Of a stretch of DNA of 64,000 bases, positions 1 to 12,988 are shown in pieces. Numbering within the stretch: the first letter of the stretch is position 1; each line of letters begins with the position of its first letter. The stretch is from the NCBI GenBank assembly GCA_013365365.1, contig JABVXU010000180.1, positions 1 to 64,000 on the forward strand. Reading direction: 5' to 3'. The DNA comes from Cruorifilaria tuberocauda. Taxonomy: Eukaryota; Nematoda; Chromadorea; Rhabditida; Onchocercidae. The position numbers were made by a program, and so were the translations under genes. Under the pieces are notes generated by a model. The model did not search any database, was not told the DNA's origin, and was given only the letters and a program-made list of their open reading frames with translations.

Positions 1-69
1 AGTTTGGTTACATACGAATAAAAGAGAACACTCTCAATCTAGAAAGGAACGACTTAAATCTTGTTACGA

Positions 70-176
70 TTAAAGGAAATCGTCGACAATTTGGTCCAGC
101 CAGCCACTCTCCTCGAAACCAAACCTTTCCAATACTTCATAGTTTGGTACTTTCTTTATTCTGGAGGAGGGAGGAT
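70..176 (-). CDS. candidate terminal exon, unrecognised protein
   Basis: On the minus strand a reading frame runs from a possible acceptor (CAAG at 177-180) to a TAA at 70-72. It encodes a hydrophilic tail with motifs such as RIKKVPNYEVLERF and ESGWLDQIVDDFL. The open frame continues upstream to 297, but that part is AT-rich and contains a duplicated 15-mer (209-223 and 281-295), so only the downstream part looks coding. It could be the last exon of a minus-strand gene whose other exons include the candidates near 4.4 and 8.0 kb, but I could not connect them. No family is recognised and it may be chance. Confidence 0.25.
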
Positions 177-299
177 CTTGACCAATCAAATGTATAATTT
201 TAAATTTAAGAACAAAGGATTTCCTTAACGAAGCTTGTAAAACCACAAACATACATTTAGCTGACAATATCAAATCCAGAACAAAGGATTTCATCACTC

Positions 300-3200
300 T
301 TCCTTTCCTCGCTTTTTCAGCGACAGCTCATATCAATCAATAGAATTGTAAAAAAATGAAAAGTATAAAAGTTAGGTTGAAGTAGTATTTTTGAAAAATC
401 TACGTTTAATTTAATTTGATTACTGCAAAAATTTAAAAAAAGATTCAAAATAGATCTAAAAGCTACCACACATATCACCAAAAATTTTTCTTTTATTTTG
501 AAAAAAAGTAATGCGAATTTTAATTTGCGAAGATAACTGTCATATGTATTTTTGATCTATAGATATAATATAGCAGCAGAAAAGAGTGGAGCAAAAAAGT
601 AAGGAATAGGGAAGAAAGACAAATTTTGAAGATTTCTTCAATTAAATGTGAAATTCAAACAAGTTTAAAATCCAGACAACACTTTTCCAAATTTTCAATG
701 AAACTTTCATCCTCGATAGAATAAACTTTTTGTGAATTGTTGCTAATGGATGAAAAAATTTTCAAATTTTCTGTTGATGATAGGATCCTTTTTGATCTCT
801 TCGAACTCATTACACATAAAATTTTACCAGAAAGAAGATATTATTCAATACTTCAATGACACCCCAATTTTATGTTACTTTTTATTGAAAACGATCGATT
901 TTTCATCCAAAATTTTCATTTGTATTTATATGTTCCAGTTTTTCACCTTAACAAAGTAAAGTTAGCAAAATCTTTTCGCACCTCTCAAAATATTTTTCAA
1001 GAATTTTTTCGGAAAATTTTCGATCGCGGAATCCTTTCCTGAAATATTTAAGATAAAATTGTTTTTCAAAAAAGGTTTTGAATTTTCTTAAATAAGCAAG
1101 CCATGGAGAAACATTTGTGTATTTATTTACCTTTCAATTTCTTCAAAAGTTCAACTTTCCCATTTTCTCGAATAAAGCTTACATTAAATCATGAAAGTTG
1201 GATTATTCTGTTGAACAATAATTAGAAGAATAGATGCATCGCAAATTTATATTAACCAAAATCCGAATTTCTATACTATTTCCAAATCAATTTTCATCTC
1301 TGAGCAGATTGATCAATTAATCAATCAATCATCTTATTCATTAGTATTTTTGAGTAGATAACAGGCAATCAAAGGATTTATGTCCAGTTCACTTCTCTGC
1401 CGAATCTACCAGACAATAACCACTGCTCAAAATATCTTATTTAAATACATATACACACACATGCACATACACATGCACAAGCACATGCACATACAAAAAC
1501 GCAACATATATATATACTGTTTGCGTTTGTCCAACTGACTTTTGATAAAGAGTAAAGAATGGGCGAGTGAACGGCGTAATTTTGAAAGTTGATTAAAAGC
1601 CGCTTGTCCCACATGCATTCAAATGAAAATCCTCAATGAAATACATAAAGGTGAAAGCGAAAAAGCATCTTTGAAGATAATAAACTCAAAAATTTGTACC
1701 ATTTCTCATAAGCGCTAAAGTTAAAAATTTTTCTTTTTTCAATTTCAAATGAAGCCCCTGAATGTCACTAATGGCAAAATTGATATCAAACTGCCCTTGT
1801 CCTTGAAGTTCTCATGCGATAAACATCAGAAAAAGGAAACAGTGAAAAATATCATATCGTTCTCTTAACAGAATATAAAACAGAAATAGTAAACAATTAC
1901 GGCGTACTGAAATTCCCAGTGATTCACCGGTGATTTTGGGAAAAAGACCGATCGAAAACAAATTTCGAAAAAAATTATCAATTGTGAACTTTTCTCCTTT
2001 AGAGCTAAAAGCTAAAATAACAGCAATAATTATTACCAATAAACAAATTTGCCTTAATTCGAATAATATTTCGAAATTTATAAAATAGCAAACATTTTGC
2101 TTATTTCCCCAAAATGTTTGATAACATTTTTTCGTCCACGGTATTCTTTCAACTATCATCCAAAATACGAATGACATCATAATGATGTCATTTAACAACA
2201 AAATTAATCTTATAGAATGTTGATAAAATAAGTACAATTTATAAATTTGACGAATTAGGAATTTCACTAATTTTACGAATCACGGAGAGAAAATCCTTTA
2301 TTTAAGAAACTTGATTGTGATCGAATTCTTAAGCACTGAAGCATTATCAACCATCTCCACCTTACTATTTATTTCTTAACATCTTCCGTTATCTTCTACC
2401 GTTCTTTGGACGATCTTTCTTCTAAGTCATTTATCACAAGCACAAATTTCTCTATTTTTTATCTCTCTCAAGTATCTTCTAATATTAATATGTTAAAATG
2501 CATCTTTTTGCTGATATTTATGCATATGTATCTTTGTTTGAATTCAAAAAAAGTGAAATACATAAATGAAGTTGCCGGTGACCTTATTCTCGGTTTCCCG
2601 ATAGCAATCGTTATCGGCGATCATTTGGAAAATATTACTGATAAAAACTTATTATCAAGATTAAGATGAAAAGGAAATGCTGAATTGTGGAAGAATGGAG
2701 GCAGAACAACAGTAGAAAAACGGGAAAATCAGAGGAAAATAAACAATTCAAAAGAACTAAAATTTACATAGGAATCAAATTCAATCTGTGAATATTAAGT
2801 AACATAATAACTACATTGATAACATATATACTTTCTCCAAAGATTTATTTTTGATTTTTCCTTTTTTCTATTTTTTTATAGGAATACATGTGAGTATATA
2901 AATTAGTAGATTGATAAGTCAATTTCTTCAGACCGGTAAACTGATGAGGTCCAATAAGCAATCACATACTTAAGCAAGCATTCATTAGCAATAAATTCAG
3001 TAAAACTTGGATTCAATCATTGATCCAAGAGATAAGAAAATACGAATAAATATTACTATCATCGAACAGAAAATGTTGCATTATCAATCAGTAGATGGTT
3101 GATCGGTAAAAGAATAAATTGGAAGTCTTAAAATTTAATTCTAACAAAATAATAATATGCAGATTTATTTTTATCACGCTGTTATGCACTGGGAAATTTT

Positions 3201-4400
3201 ACAAATAATCTCATTTCTTTCACAATAACGGTTTCAAAATTATCCAGTCATTTTTGAAATGACTCATACTGTGATGTTTCGCCATTTCCTTTTTATTTCA
3301 AGAAGTGATCATCATAAAATCACAAAATTTAGATTATATATGGCGATAACTTTCAACTTCTACGAATGAAAAAAGAAGTAAGCGATATTGGAATTAATCA
3401 CTAAAAAGTTCAAAAGTTGAGAATGACTTGGACAACATAATTTCGTTAAATGCAGTGAACATCCTAATTTCATAATTTATAATTGCTGCTCAATATAAGA
3501 AGCAGATATCTTCTGGGAAATTTGATGATAACAAAGATAATTTCCTATGGAACAAAAAGATATTAATTTAGAAGTGTATTGCAGAGTGTTTAATAACAAT
3601 GTACAATTATCTTTTAATGGTCGTAGCCAAATTGAGAACTCCCACTTCCAGTGAGTTTCCTTTACTATTTTTAAATTATAAAGGACCGTAAATTAATTCA
3701 ACAATCTGACCGCCTTCTAATTATTATAAATTATCCTTTATAACTGCAGAGTTCATGAGATTCATCCACTACCTTAAAAACATTGGTTATTTTAAATAAA
3801 ACATTACTGTTATGAAAAATTTTACAGTTTTAATCATACAATCATCATTATATGAAACAATAGGTCTTGGAGAATGGAGTAAGAATATAACTAAAGTAAC
3901 GATTAATATTGTAAATGACCATTAATTTAAATTACATTTAATATAAACAGTAATCACTTACCAAACTGAATTAAACTAAATTTATCATTATTATGGCATT
4001 ACAATTTCGAAACAAGTAAAAATATATCAATACGAGGGATATTGTAACAGTGCATACTAAAAAAGTACCGTTATCATATATATCTGTCATCAGAGAGAAG
4101 TATATAGAAAAAAATTTTATTAGAAAAAAGAGTTGAAAATAAAATGATATTATATAACACAATGATACGACGGAAATACCATTCATCACAAACTTGTGAA
4201 AAACAGTTTTCACGATGAATAGATGGATAGTTTTTTCTCAGATGTTGATAAGATGATTGATTGATAGAGGTTTGAGAAAGGAAAATAGTTAAAGAGAGGT
4301 ATGCATTGAATGTGAGCAGGTATCCATGGAGAAAGGAAAATTGTTTGAAGAGCATCGGTAAAGCTTGCTAAGTTGGCAAATAGTCAGTTAAGTGTGAACA
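300..4400. other. intergenic or intronic, no supported gene
   Basis: This is AT-rich low-complexity DNA. The longest open frame (1812-2267, minus, 151 codons) is hydrophobic and matches nothing I know. A short plus-strand frame (2491-2669) starts with a signal-peptide-like stretch (MLKCIFLLIFMHMYLCL) and could be a 59-aa secreted peptide, with weak support. A CA-rich microsatellite lies at about 1446-1495. Confidence 0.4.
1446..1495. repeat. CA-rich hexamer microsatellite
   Basis: Imperfect alternation of CACATA and CACATG units over about 50 bp. It is a simple repeat with no evident coding role; the short minus-strand frame across it encodes only a CMCMC-type low-complexity string. Confidence 0.7.
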
Positions 4401-4407
4401 AACAAAC

Positions 4408-4514
4408 CTTCAAGAAGCTCACACATTATTCCGTTATAATTCCAATGAATATCAATAACACGTAGCGACGATAGAAATTCCCTCATCTCCGCGCTTTTCA
4501 ATTCTATAAGTTGA
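4408..4514 (-). CDS. candidate internal exon, unrecognised protein
   Basis: The minus strand has an acceptor (ATATTAG) just above 4514 and a donor (GTTTGT) just below 4408, with an open frame between them in phase 2-in, phase 1-out. It encodes a balanced, non-repetitive peptide containing KSAEMREFLSSLRVIDIHW and NGIMCELLEG. The local composition is less AT-biased than the flanks. A second frame is open for 20 codons, so the phase is not certain. No family was recognised and no partner exons could be joined with confidence. It suggests an undetected minus-strand gene in the first 8 kb. Confidence 0.3.
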
Positions 4515-6377
4515 CTAATATAAATGTCAAAAAAATATTTTATTCCTAAAAATGATGACCGAATAATTTTCATTAGCTAAAAGAAAACATGGCATAAGGA
4601 TGAAGTTGTAATTATTTTAACAGCATTAAAAAAAGTTGAAATTTGGAAATTAATTGCACTCTTCCTTCTCAACACACATTGCACGTTAATGATAGAATAA
4701 ATGGTGATATTAATGTATTTTGTATTAAAGTCATTGTACTTTCCTGCGCTAAAACTGCAGTTCGGAATATTCTTTTTAATTTCTATAATATAGAGAACTA
4801 TGAGTTGGATATGATCATATAATGATAAGAATAAGGGCAGCGAAGGTCATGATATTATGAACATGAAGAAAAGAAAAGTAATATATTTTCTTTTCCTTTC
4901 AATGAGAACGCTATCAGTACGTGAGATAAGAATGAATTTATCAGCAAAAGAATCAAAAATCAACGTGCTCTGATCATATCATACTTTCTACCAACATAAA
5001 TAGCATGGAAATATAGATGATAACTTGTTAGGAAAACAAAAAATCTAAATTCTCTTATCTTTCTATCTTTTCTTTTACGAAGACAGTGAAAATGAAAAGG
5101 GTAAATATTTTGCAAACATTGTACACAAAAATCATTCATAAATTTTGCATCACATATTTGATATATTATCATATAATATGATGTCATCCTCCATTTTCAA
5201 TTTTCTTTTTATTTATTTTTTGAAATATAGCTTTGAACATGATTGAAATAACAAATTTCCGCAATAAATTCCTCATCTTTTGGGACGAAAAAAAGCAAAA
5301 TATTTCCATTTCAATAATCTTTTTGATGAAATTTCAGAATATAATTTGCTAAGGAAATGAAATGGAATGGATCCTATCTTCATTCCATTCGAAATCTTTT
5401 AACTTTGCATTATAATACTTCTAGATTATTTCTATTATACATTAAAGGCCTCTTTAGACTTGATACATTACTCTGATTTGGAATTCTTTATTTATTATTT
5501 TTCTGATTCTTTAAAAATTCAAGAAATATCTACTTATACAGTAACAAAATGATTCTTGATCGTGAAAAAGCTCTCGTAAAAAGTTGCTATGTCAATCAAT
5601 ATAATCTAGAAATTGATCAAAATATAGTGAAAAAATACGATGATAGACGGAATATAATTGATTCGTCGTCATTATGAACCCAAATCTCTTCAATCAATAA
5701 AAGCTTCCCACTGCAATGGTTAGCATTTTGGAGATGGACAGCACTCAACGGACAATGTTACATAAGATTTCCTGAAATTATTTGATATTACAATGTTGTC
5801 TTGTGATCAGAAGTTGAAGTGTAGATGAAAATAAAATCATAGCTGTTAATTATTTGAACTTTTAACAGCCTTTCGCTAACTTAGATTTATTTCCAAATTC
5901 TTATTTTCATAATTCAAAATCACTTTATGCTAACGAAAAGAACATAAATGGAGGTGATGGGAGAGAATTAATAATCCAAAAATCAATGAAGTTCTTCAGA
6001 AAGTTCAAAAGGGAAATTAATCTTTAGCTAATTTATTTTTATATGAATGGAATCCCTGTAGTTCAGTGATTTTAACATAATAAATGTACAAATATATTGA
6101 GGAATTAGATTTGAAAATAAAGACAGGAATAGAACAAGGCGTAAGTTGGCGCAGAAATGAATTTCGATGCTGGAAGAGGCGAAAGAGAAAAGGAATGAAA
6201 ATTCGTTGGAAAAAGTTAATTTGAGGTAAAATAAAAACTAAAAAGGTGTGAGTCGAGAGGGCTCAATGCTTTTCCCTCTAAATAAAACTTTCAAATCAGA
6301 GATACAAAAAAAATGAGACTGTGAACAGAAAAATCAATGAGAATCATTTTTAGGGTAAGAGAAGAGAACTGAAGCAG
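4515..6377. other. AT-rich spacer, nothing supported
   Basis: No splice-flanked coding frames were found beyond short hydrophobic or lysine-rich frames. It may be intronic if the candidate exons near 4.4 and 8.0 kb belong to one minus-strand gene. Confidence 0.35.
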
Positions 6378-6427
6378 TTGAGCGACAGCAAGGACGACAG
6401 CGATCGTCCCCCGGATCGACGAAAGCG
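6378..6427 (+). CDS. candidate exon with acidic/basic linker
   Basis: This is a small GC-rich island in AT-rich DNA. It has an acceptor-like GAAGCAG before 6378 and a GTAATG donor after 6427. One frame reads LSDSKDDSDRPPDRRK, an acidic stretch followed by a basic cluster of the kind often found next to nuclear or DNA-binding domains. A second frame continues to a CAG-GTGAAT donor further on, so the frame is not settled. No domain is visible and no function can be given. Confidence 0.22.
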
Positions 6428-6764
6428 GTAATGATAATGCTGCAGGTGAATTTTATCGATTAGGACGATCTTTTTTCCTATAGTGAGACATTTGACGGAT
6501 GTCACTACAATTTGGAAGTTGCATCATTAAAACTTGACATTTACAAAATATCCATTTTACAACTAATCCCTTTTATAAGGTATCGCTTTTTAAGCAGCGT
6601 ATTAACTATCTAAAATGGAAACAGTTTTATTCCATTAATTGACTCGACGATGGGATACAATTTAACTATATTGAGAAACGCAAAAGTAAAAACTAGTAGA
6701 GCGCTGCGACAAATTAATGGAAGAAAGGTAAAGCTCTTTCAAAGGAAGAAATGAGAGGGACAGA

Positions 6765-6782
6765 GAAAGAGAGAGAGAGAGA
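6765..6782. repeat. GA dinucleotide microsatellite
   Basis: A short (GA)n run in non-coding sequence. Confidence 0.7.
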
Positions 6783-7313
6783 ACAGGGAGAAACAACCCG
6801 AAAACCCATATAGTATTTCTGAAAGAACTGAATGCCGGGAAAAGAGATCCGTTTTGTTTCCATCTCATCGAGAATTAATTTCATTCACGTATTCTAGTAA
6901 TTATTAAAAATACAATCTGTTTTAATGACAAATGTTCTTTTCATGATTATTTAAAGTGTAAAAATGGCTAGTTTTTTTTTCTTTTTAATTGATAGTAGTA
7001 TTACTTCATAAATTAAAATTTATGAAATACTCATTTTAAGCGAAATAAAACAGTTAGAACAATACTGCTTAAAGTGCCTTCTTAGAAGTATTCATTTTAT
7101 AACTTCTAAAAAGTCGTCATACCTACAAAATTGTGCAACGTAACAGTTTCAACTTTCAACAAGTGCTTGATTGGAATATATTAAATATGGAGAGTAATTC
7201 TTTAATATAACTAAAATTTCTGAATGAATCTATAAACGATTAAGTGAAAGAAATGTGAAACTGACTTAAGATAAAAGTATATTTCTAAAAATATCACAAA
7301 ATTTCATTTACAG

Positions 7314-7453
7314 GTATCGATCTTTCAGCTATTTTACGAGTCATTTCAAACTTTCACTATTTCTCATCAGTGAAAGCGTTAACTGATAGTTATAAAGAGG
7401 AAACGAAACTTTCCTCTTTGACCTGTGATTTTTACAACAAGCCAAGCATTTAA
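7314..7453 (+). CDS. candidate terminal exon, unrecognised protein
   Basis: A good acceptor (ATTTCATTTACAG) precedes 7314. The frame entered after one base stays open for 45 codons to the TAA at 7451-7453 and contains IDLSAILRVISNF and SYKEETKLSSLTCDF, a mixed composition unlike the surrounding noise. The phase-2 frame is also open, for about 30 codons, and would follow directly from the candidate exon at 6378-6427, so the two exons could be one gene in that other frame. It is not recognised. Confidence 0.28.
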
Positions 7454-7797
7454 AGTATACGAAAATTGGTATAATAGAACTGATAAAAAGCTAATCTGAT
7501 AAGCTTGGAAATAGAGTAAATGATGGGATAAGATTGATTTGAATTAAACTAAATGTTTTCATGAATAAAGTAGGTTAGTTGTTGGAAAAAGTTAAACTTG
7601 AAAAGAGTAGAAATAATGATTTTCTAAGATGAAAGGAATGATTGAATGGAGAGAAAATCTTAATTTGAAGTTCTTTAAAAGGAAGGATGAATGGATGGAT
7701 GGACGCGCAGGTGGAAATAAGTGAGGAGAGACGAAATAAGGCGTCATTGAAATCGCTCACACATCCGTCCTTCAAAATTCATTTCATGCTATATTAA

Positions 7798-7975
7798 CCT
7801 AGCTTATTATTATTCCTACTATTCTTTATTATCATTATTATTGTTGTCGTCACTATTTTTATCATTATTATTAATTATTATTGTTATTGTTGTCATTGAT
7901 GTTGTTAGTAATAATGGTGGTAATAGTATTATTAATGATAGTAGATGACATCGGAAGTAATAATAGTAGTAGTTG
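7798..7975. repeat. imperfect ATT/GTT trinucleotide repeat
   Basis: About 180 bp of degenerate (ATT)n and (GTT)n units such as TATTATTATTGTTGTCGTC, ending in GTAATAATAG-type units. It is a typical simple-sequence tract in non-coding nematode DNA. Confidence 0.75.
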
Positions 7976-8003
7976 AGGAGAATGTAGGAAAGATATTACT
8001 CAC

Positions 8004-8067
8004 TTGCTGCAGTAGGAGCAGCTGGACTGTATGCTGAGGATGAAGGAATGTCACGACAGGTACACCG
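8004..8067 (-). CDS. candidate small exon, Ser/Ala/Pro-rich
   Basis: The minus strand carries a clean acceptor (ATACTTAG) above 8067 and a consensus GTGAGT donor below 8004. Between them a 64-nt frame reads CTCRDIPSSSAYSPAAPTAA, a low-complexity linker of a type common in transcription factors and signalling proteins. The region 8000-8200 is richer in GC than the flanks, as expected for a 5' exon or promoter. The product is unknown. Confidence 0.22.
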
Positions 8068-8069
8068 CT

Positions 8070-11000
8070 AAGTATTCACCAATCCCTCGAAGTGGACATT
8101 GGATGGACAGCAGGGTGGAGGATGAATGGAAGAGAGGAGTGAAGTGGTGAGACCTAAACGAAACGCACTCTTCCCTCGAGCAACCTTCAGTATCAGAGTA
8201 GACACAGTAACTTCTTACTTATTTACCGAAAAGATATATGTTCACTTAATGAACTAAGAAAACAATAGCTATTCGTTCCACATCATCCAACTTCACTTTC
8301 ACTGTTCACAGTAACTAAAACTTCTTCTTACATTTTAATTATTACAGGAAAAATGATCATTCCAGTACATTTAACAAAAACCAATCATTAAACGATGTAT
8401 CATTTTACTACTTCACTCTTCTATAAGTCATTTTAGGTACTTCATTTGAATTCAAATTACTAAGTCATTGAAAAGAAGAACAATGACAAGTCTCTCAGTT
8501 CTGATGAAAGCAGCACTATCACCTTCATTTTCCCTTCAGTGAACTTTCTAAATGCATAAATGATTCACAAAACAACAAAGATTGCTTATTCTATAAATAC
8601 AAAAATGATTCTTTTATGTGATAAATAGGAATTTTGTTATTTGCTAAGCGTTTACAGAACAAATAATGGAGATCTCTGTTTGATTCATGCAAAATGATAT
8701 ATTTTATGGGCGTTTTATGTATGTTTACGTGTCGCTACACAGGCCTTAATTAATCATTTCTGGCTTTAGCAAAATCTTTACTATTGAAAATTAAAAATAG
8801 CAGCAAATAAAATGGTTGCTAAAGGTTTAGCAGCTGAAACTTCTGTAACTGACTTCGATACAGTTAAGAGTACAACAGATTGCTTAGTAAAGCATTAAAT
8901 GTTGAGAAAATCATTACGCTCCATACTGATACTGACTCCATACTGGGCTCCGTACTGAGCATTGAAATTTCTGATTATTTGCTGATTTTATAATAAATTA
9001 CTGAATTAAATCAAACAACTCGAAATTTCCTTGTGAAAAAATCACGCAAATTTACATTAAAGAATGTTCAGTCAGGAATTATTTCATTAGATAAATGTAT
9101 GGATAAACTACATCTTTTAAAAAATTGCCTGGTTTGATGGTTTTATTTATTAGCGATATTTGAAACATTTTCGAAATAGTTCAATATGAATTATCTTGCG
9201 ATTATTTCTTTAAACTCCTGTTGAATATTTGTTGATTCAAAAAAGAAAAGAAACAGACGAGAAAACCTTGTCTAAAAAGTCAATTTTTAACAAGTTTTAA
9301 ACTTCAGAAAATAAATGATTTTATATTACAAAGTGTTATCGATGCATCACCAATAGAAACGTTTCTTCAAACATACCAGAGAATTAAAATGACTAGTGCC
9401 TCATTAAAATTTTCGATTACTTTGTATACATTAAAATGTGCCTAGTACCAGAAAATTAGCTGATCGGGAATTAACTGAAATTAGCTGAGCTGATTAATAT
9501 ATTCTTCTTGGTACTTTTAAGATTATATTGTTTTCATTTTCTTTTAAATTCTTAAAGATTTCTCATAACAGATAATTTTAAATTTACATTTCGTTCCTCC
9601 TTCAACGAAAAAAATTTCAATATCTCTGGGCTATGATAATCTTTTGAAATCTTTTGTAAAGAACGAGTAACAATTCCAATTGAATTTATACTGTCCAGCA
9701 AAAGACCTTTTGTCTAAATAGAAATTTTTTAAAGCCTTTGGTTTTTGCTAATCACAAAAATTTATTTATGTTTCGATTCCAAGATAGATGTTGTGAGTGA
9801 TATTAGCATCTATCAAAGCCTTGTATGTATCGAATTAGAGATAAATTGATAAGACAACAACATTCGCTGAAAAGGAATGACAAATTCTAACAAATTTCGA
9901 TTGTTTTAGATTTATTGAAATGCGATCCATTGTATTCCAATTTTTTAAATGAAAGATTTTATTTATATTAAAATTCATTTAAAAATTTTCAATGTTTTAA
10001 ATGTTTTGAAGACTCTGATCGCCGCGGGCGATAAAACTTTCAATAAGATAGGAAATTGATAGAGTTGATGATTAAATAAATTAGCTTCACAGCAATTATT
10101 ATTTTTAGCAGTAACTAGTTTGCATAAGTCAATTAAATTTTGGTAGAATTGAAGCTACAGTTTGACAATGAAATGCATATTGTGAGATGAAATTATATTT
10201 TATGATATCATGAAATTAAATTTTAGTCTGAAAGTTTTCTTATAAACTGGAAATATCATTTTTCCACTTCAATGTCCCCTTTAGAAAATTTTAAACAATT
10301 TTATGAAATTCGCAAACAAATATTATAAATCAAAGGAATGTAATCTAGTAATTCCTTCATGAACTTGTCATAAGGTTTCTTTGTAATATAATTCTACACA
10401 ATTCACCAAGCGTTCAAACTGCATCAGTCCAAACAAGTGACAGATACAATAACGGTATAATGGTTATTTTTCTTCGGAAAATCTTGGAATCTTGAAAAAT
10501 TAAAATCATGTAACTGATCTGAGAAATGGAATAAATTTGTGATCATAAAGCATTGATTCATGACCAACCATAATCATTAATTTCGAGTCCAAAAAAGTCA
10601 AGTCCTGAAGGAAATGGATAATTTTGTTGAAATGACATGAGAAATTATCGAATGAAATCATCGATTCTATGTCAGGCTTAGATATCCGAAGATGGAAAAG
10701 TTATGCTACGGACTACTAATATCATAAAAGAACAGCTTTATAAAAAAATACTTCAAAATTAAATAGTTTGCTTACTAAGTTCATTAACTGAAGTAACTCA
10801 CTGATTAAGATCACTAAATCAAGTTAATCAAGGAAAAAATATATTCCTCAGTTTTTTTAATTTGAGAGTAATTTCATGATCGTATTGTCTTTCCCCAATA
10901 AAATGAAATTTCTTCATCATTATGAGTGATTTTAAGATATGATAGAAAGCAACAATTAATAATGGAAGATAGAATGATCCTTCCTAAATTACGTTAAATC

Positions 11001-12390
11001 AAATTTTTTCTAATTTCTGCATGTGGAATATTAATCTCGGGATCATAGTGGAATCCTTTTCAAGCTAAAATATGAAGGCTCTTCTTATCATAAAATTTCA
11101 GGAATTTATCGGTGAATTTTCAGATCAATTTAAGCCTTTAATCTATCTAGCACTCATTCGCTCCGCTACTTGAAAATGAACTTTAATAATAAATTTATTA
11201 TGGAAAAGAAAGGAAAGAAGCCAATCAATAAATGAACCTAATGAATTTAAAATTTTCATGACTTCTGAAAATGATTTATAATTCAATAGAATATGAATTT
11301 GAAGTATTAGAAATATCCCTCAATTTTGTTCGTTCATTTATTAAAATTAATAAAACTTGCACGTTAGCTGGCAGTAATGCATTGAAAAGGGACGCTATTT
11401 AGAGGAAGTTCATTGACCGATAAATGAAATTGTATCGAAGAAAAGAAAGACATTTGTCTTCGCTACACAACAAGTAACAGTAAAATTCAGGGAAGGGAGG
11501 ATTGAAATAGAAAGATGGAAATAAATCGTGGAGGTTACAGAAGCTTACAGTTCAACCTTGAAAGATTGCCAGTGACTGCCTCAACAGTAATGGAAAACTA
11601 TCACTGTACTCTTCGCTGATGTCATTTTATTGATATCAATACAAGTTATCTCCATTCTTACTAACTTTTTTTTGTATAACGCAAAATGTTAACAAAAGGA
11701 AGAAAAAGCACTAACGGCTCTTAAAATGAGTGGTTAATCCATGAATAAACGATAACTTAAATGGCATGAATAAACCTAGCCGTACATGAATACAGCTTAA
11801 AATATTTAGATATATTTGTAAGAAAACACCGATATTTATCCATTATAAGTTACCTATCGTTTTCAATATCGAATACAAACGCATAAATGAGTGTCGCACC
11901 GTGCATTTTTTTAAATAAGCAGTACCATATCAGCAGGCATATTAAAATATTGAAAAAGGTATCACAGGTAATCCTCGAGTAAAAAAACAGTTTTTTATTG
12001 AATATTTATAAGGTTGTATGAGATGATTTGACAACAATCAGCAAATAAATTTGTAAAAATTAAAAATTCCAAAATTCTTGATTCTATACCTAGCTGGAAA
12101 ATTTTATCTATTGTTATTTCTTTTTCTCTCCTTTTTTCCACCTTTCTCTTTCATTTCTTTCTTCTTTGAGGAGTTTCTCTGTCAGGGAATTTTTGTTTTT
12201 TCTTTCGTGTTCGAATCTTTCTGCAAGAACGAAAGAAATACGTCTCGTCGTTCTCTTCTATCGCGCCCATTCTTCACAACTATCACACAGTAGTCTGGAA
12301 CTATTTTATCTAAAATGAAAACTCGGTAGTAATATTGCGCATGTTTTAAATTTGAAAAATATATTGAATTTGGAAGAAATCAGCAATCTC
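8070..12390. other. gene-poor AT-rich stretch
   Basis: No supported gene. Small items are a run of CTCCATACTG-like units near 8921-8962 and a possible 33-codon frame at 11072-11173 (+) preceded by TTTTCAAG. That frame is hydrophilic at its end but too short to distinguish from chance. Confidence 0.4.
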
Positions 12391-12988
12391 ATGGGCTGGA
12401 AGTATTTTATTTTCCTGTCTATTTTGGATATTTTTGGCGATTTGGAGTCTTGTGCATTTGAAATTTAACATTACTTTGTAGGATGAATGAGCTGATTTAA
12501 TTTATTTCATTCAAGAAGTATAATGGCATTTAGGAAATGCAACTCAGGTTACTCATATTTTCTCTGGCAACTTTTCTGTCGCGAACTATAGCAGATTTTT
12601 CTCGCCTGTTTTATATATATATATATATGATTTTAATTATCGTATATCAAATAAGGTATAGCTTCTAACGATTTTTCAATAGTGAATTCAACCAAGTTAC
12701 TGTTTCTGTCTATCAGAGAATGTAGAAAAAGAAAAGTTATAATTATCACTGCAGATATGCTGAATTCAGTTTGCTTCATGTTTTCACTTTCTAATTGATC
12801 ATTCTTTGATTACGATTATTTGATAACCGGTTCGAATTCAACCCAAATTTATTTTTATTTCAGTCGTCCAGATAGAGAGATTCAGAGTCCAGATATTCAT
12901 TGACCGAAAGTTGTTATCGTATATAGTTGATAAGAGCCATAATGGTCATACGATAACCCTCAAAAAGCAAGTGCAAGAACGTATCTGA
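12391..12988 (+). CDS. putative 61-aa secreted peptide, two exons
   Basis: Exon 1 (12391-12451) starts MGWKYFIFLSILDIFGDLES, a plausible signal peptide. It lies seven bases after an AAATCAG acceptor that could take a spliced leader. Exon 2 (12864-12988) follows a strong TTTATTTCAG acceptor and stays open for 41 codons (VQIERFRVQIFIDRKLL, then a KSHNGHTITLKKQ segment) to a TGA. Joining them at a GTGCAT donor preserves frame and gives 61 residues. The weak donor is the main doubt, and exon 2 could instead belong to a longer gene with other upstream exons. No family is recognised. Confidence 0.33.
12612..12628. repeat. TA microsatellite
   Basis: A short (TA)n run inside the intron of the putative small secreted gene. 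Confidence 0.7.

Noticed and set aside
1812..2267. 151-codon minus-strand hydrophobic frame
   Set aside because: It is long for AT-rich DNA, but it has no recognisable motif, no acceptor near its ATG, and a Phe/Ile/Leu composition expected from T-rich sequence.
12826..12840. tRNA B-box-like GGTTCGAATT
   Set aside because: No A-box or cloverleaf could be formed upstream.
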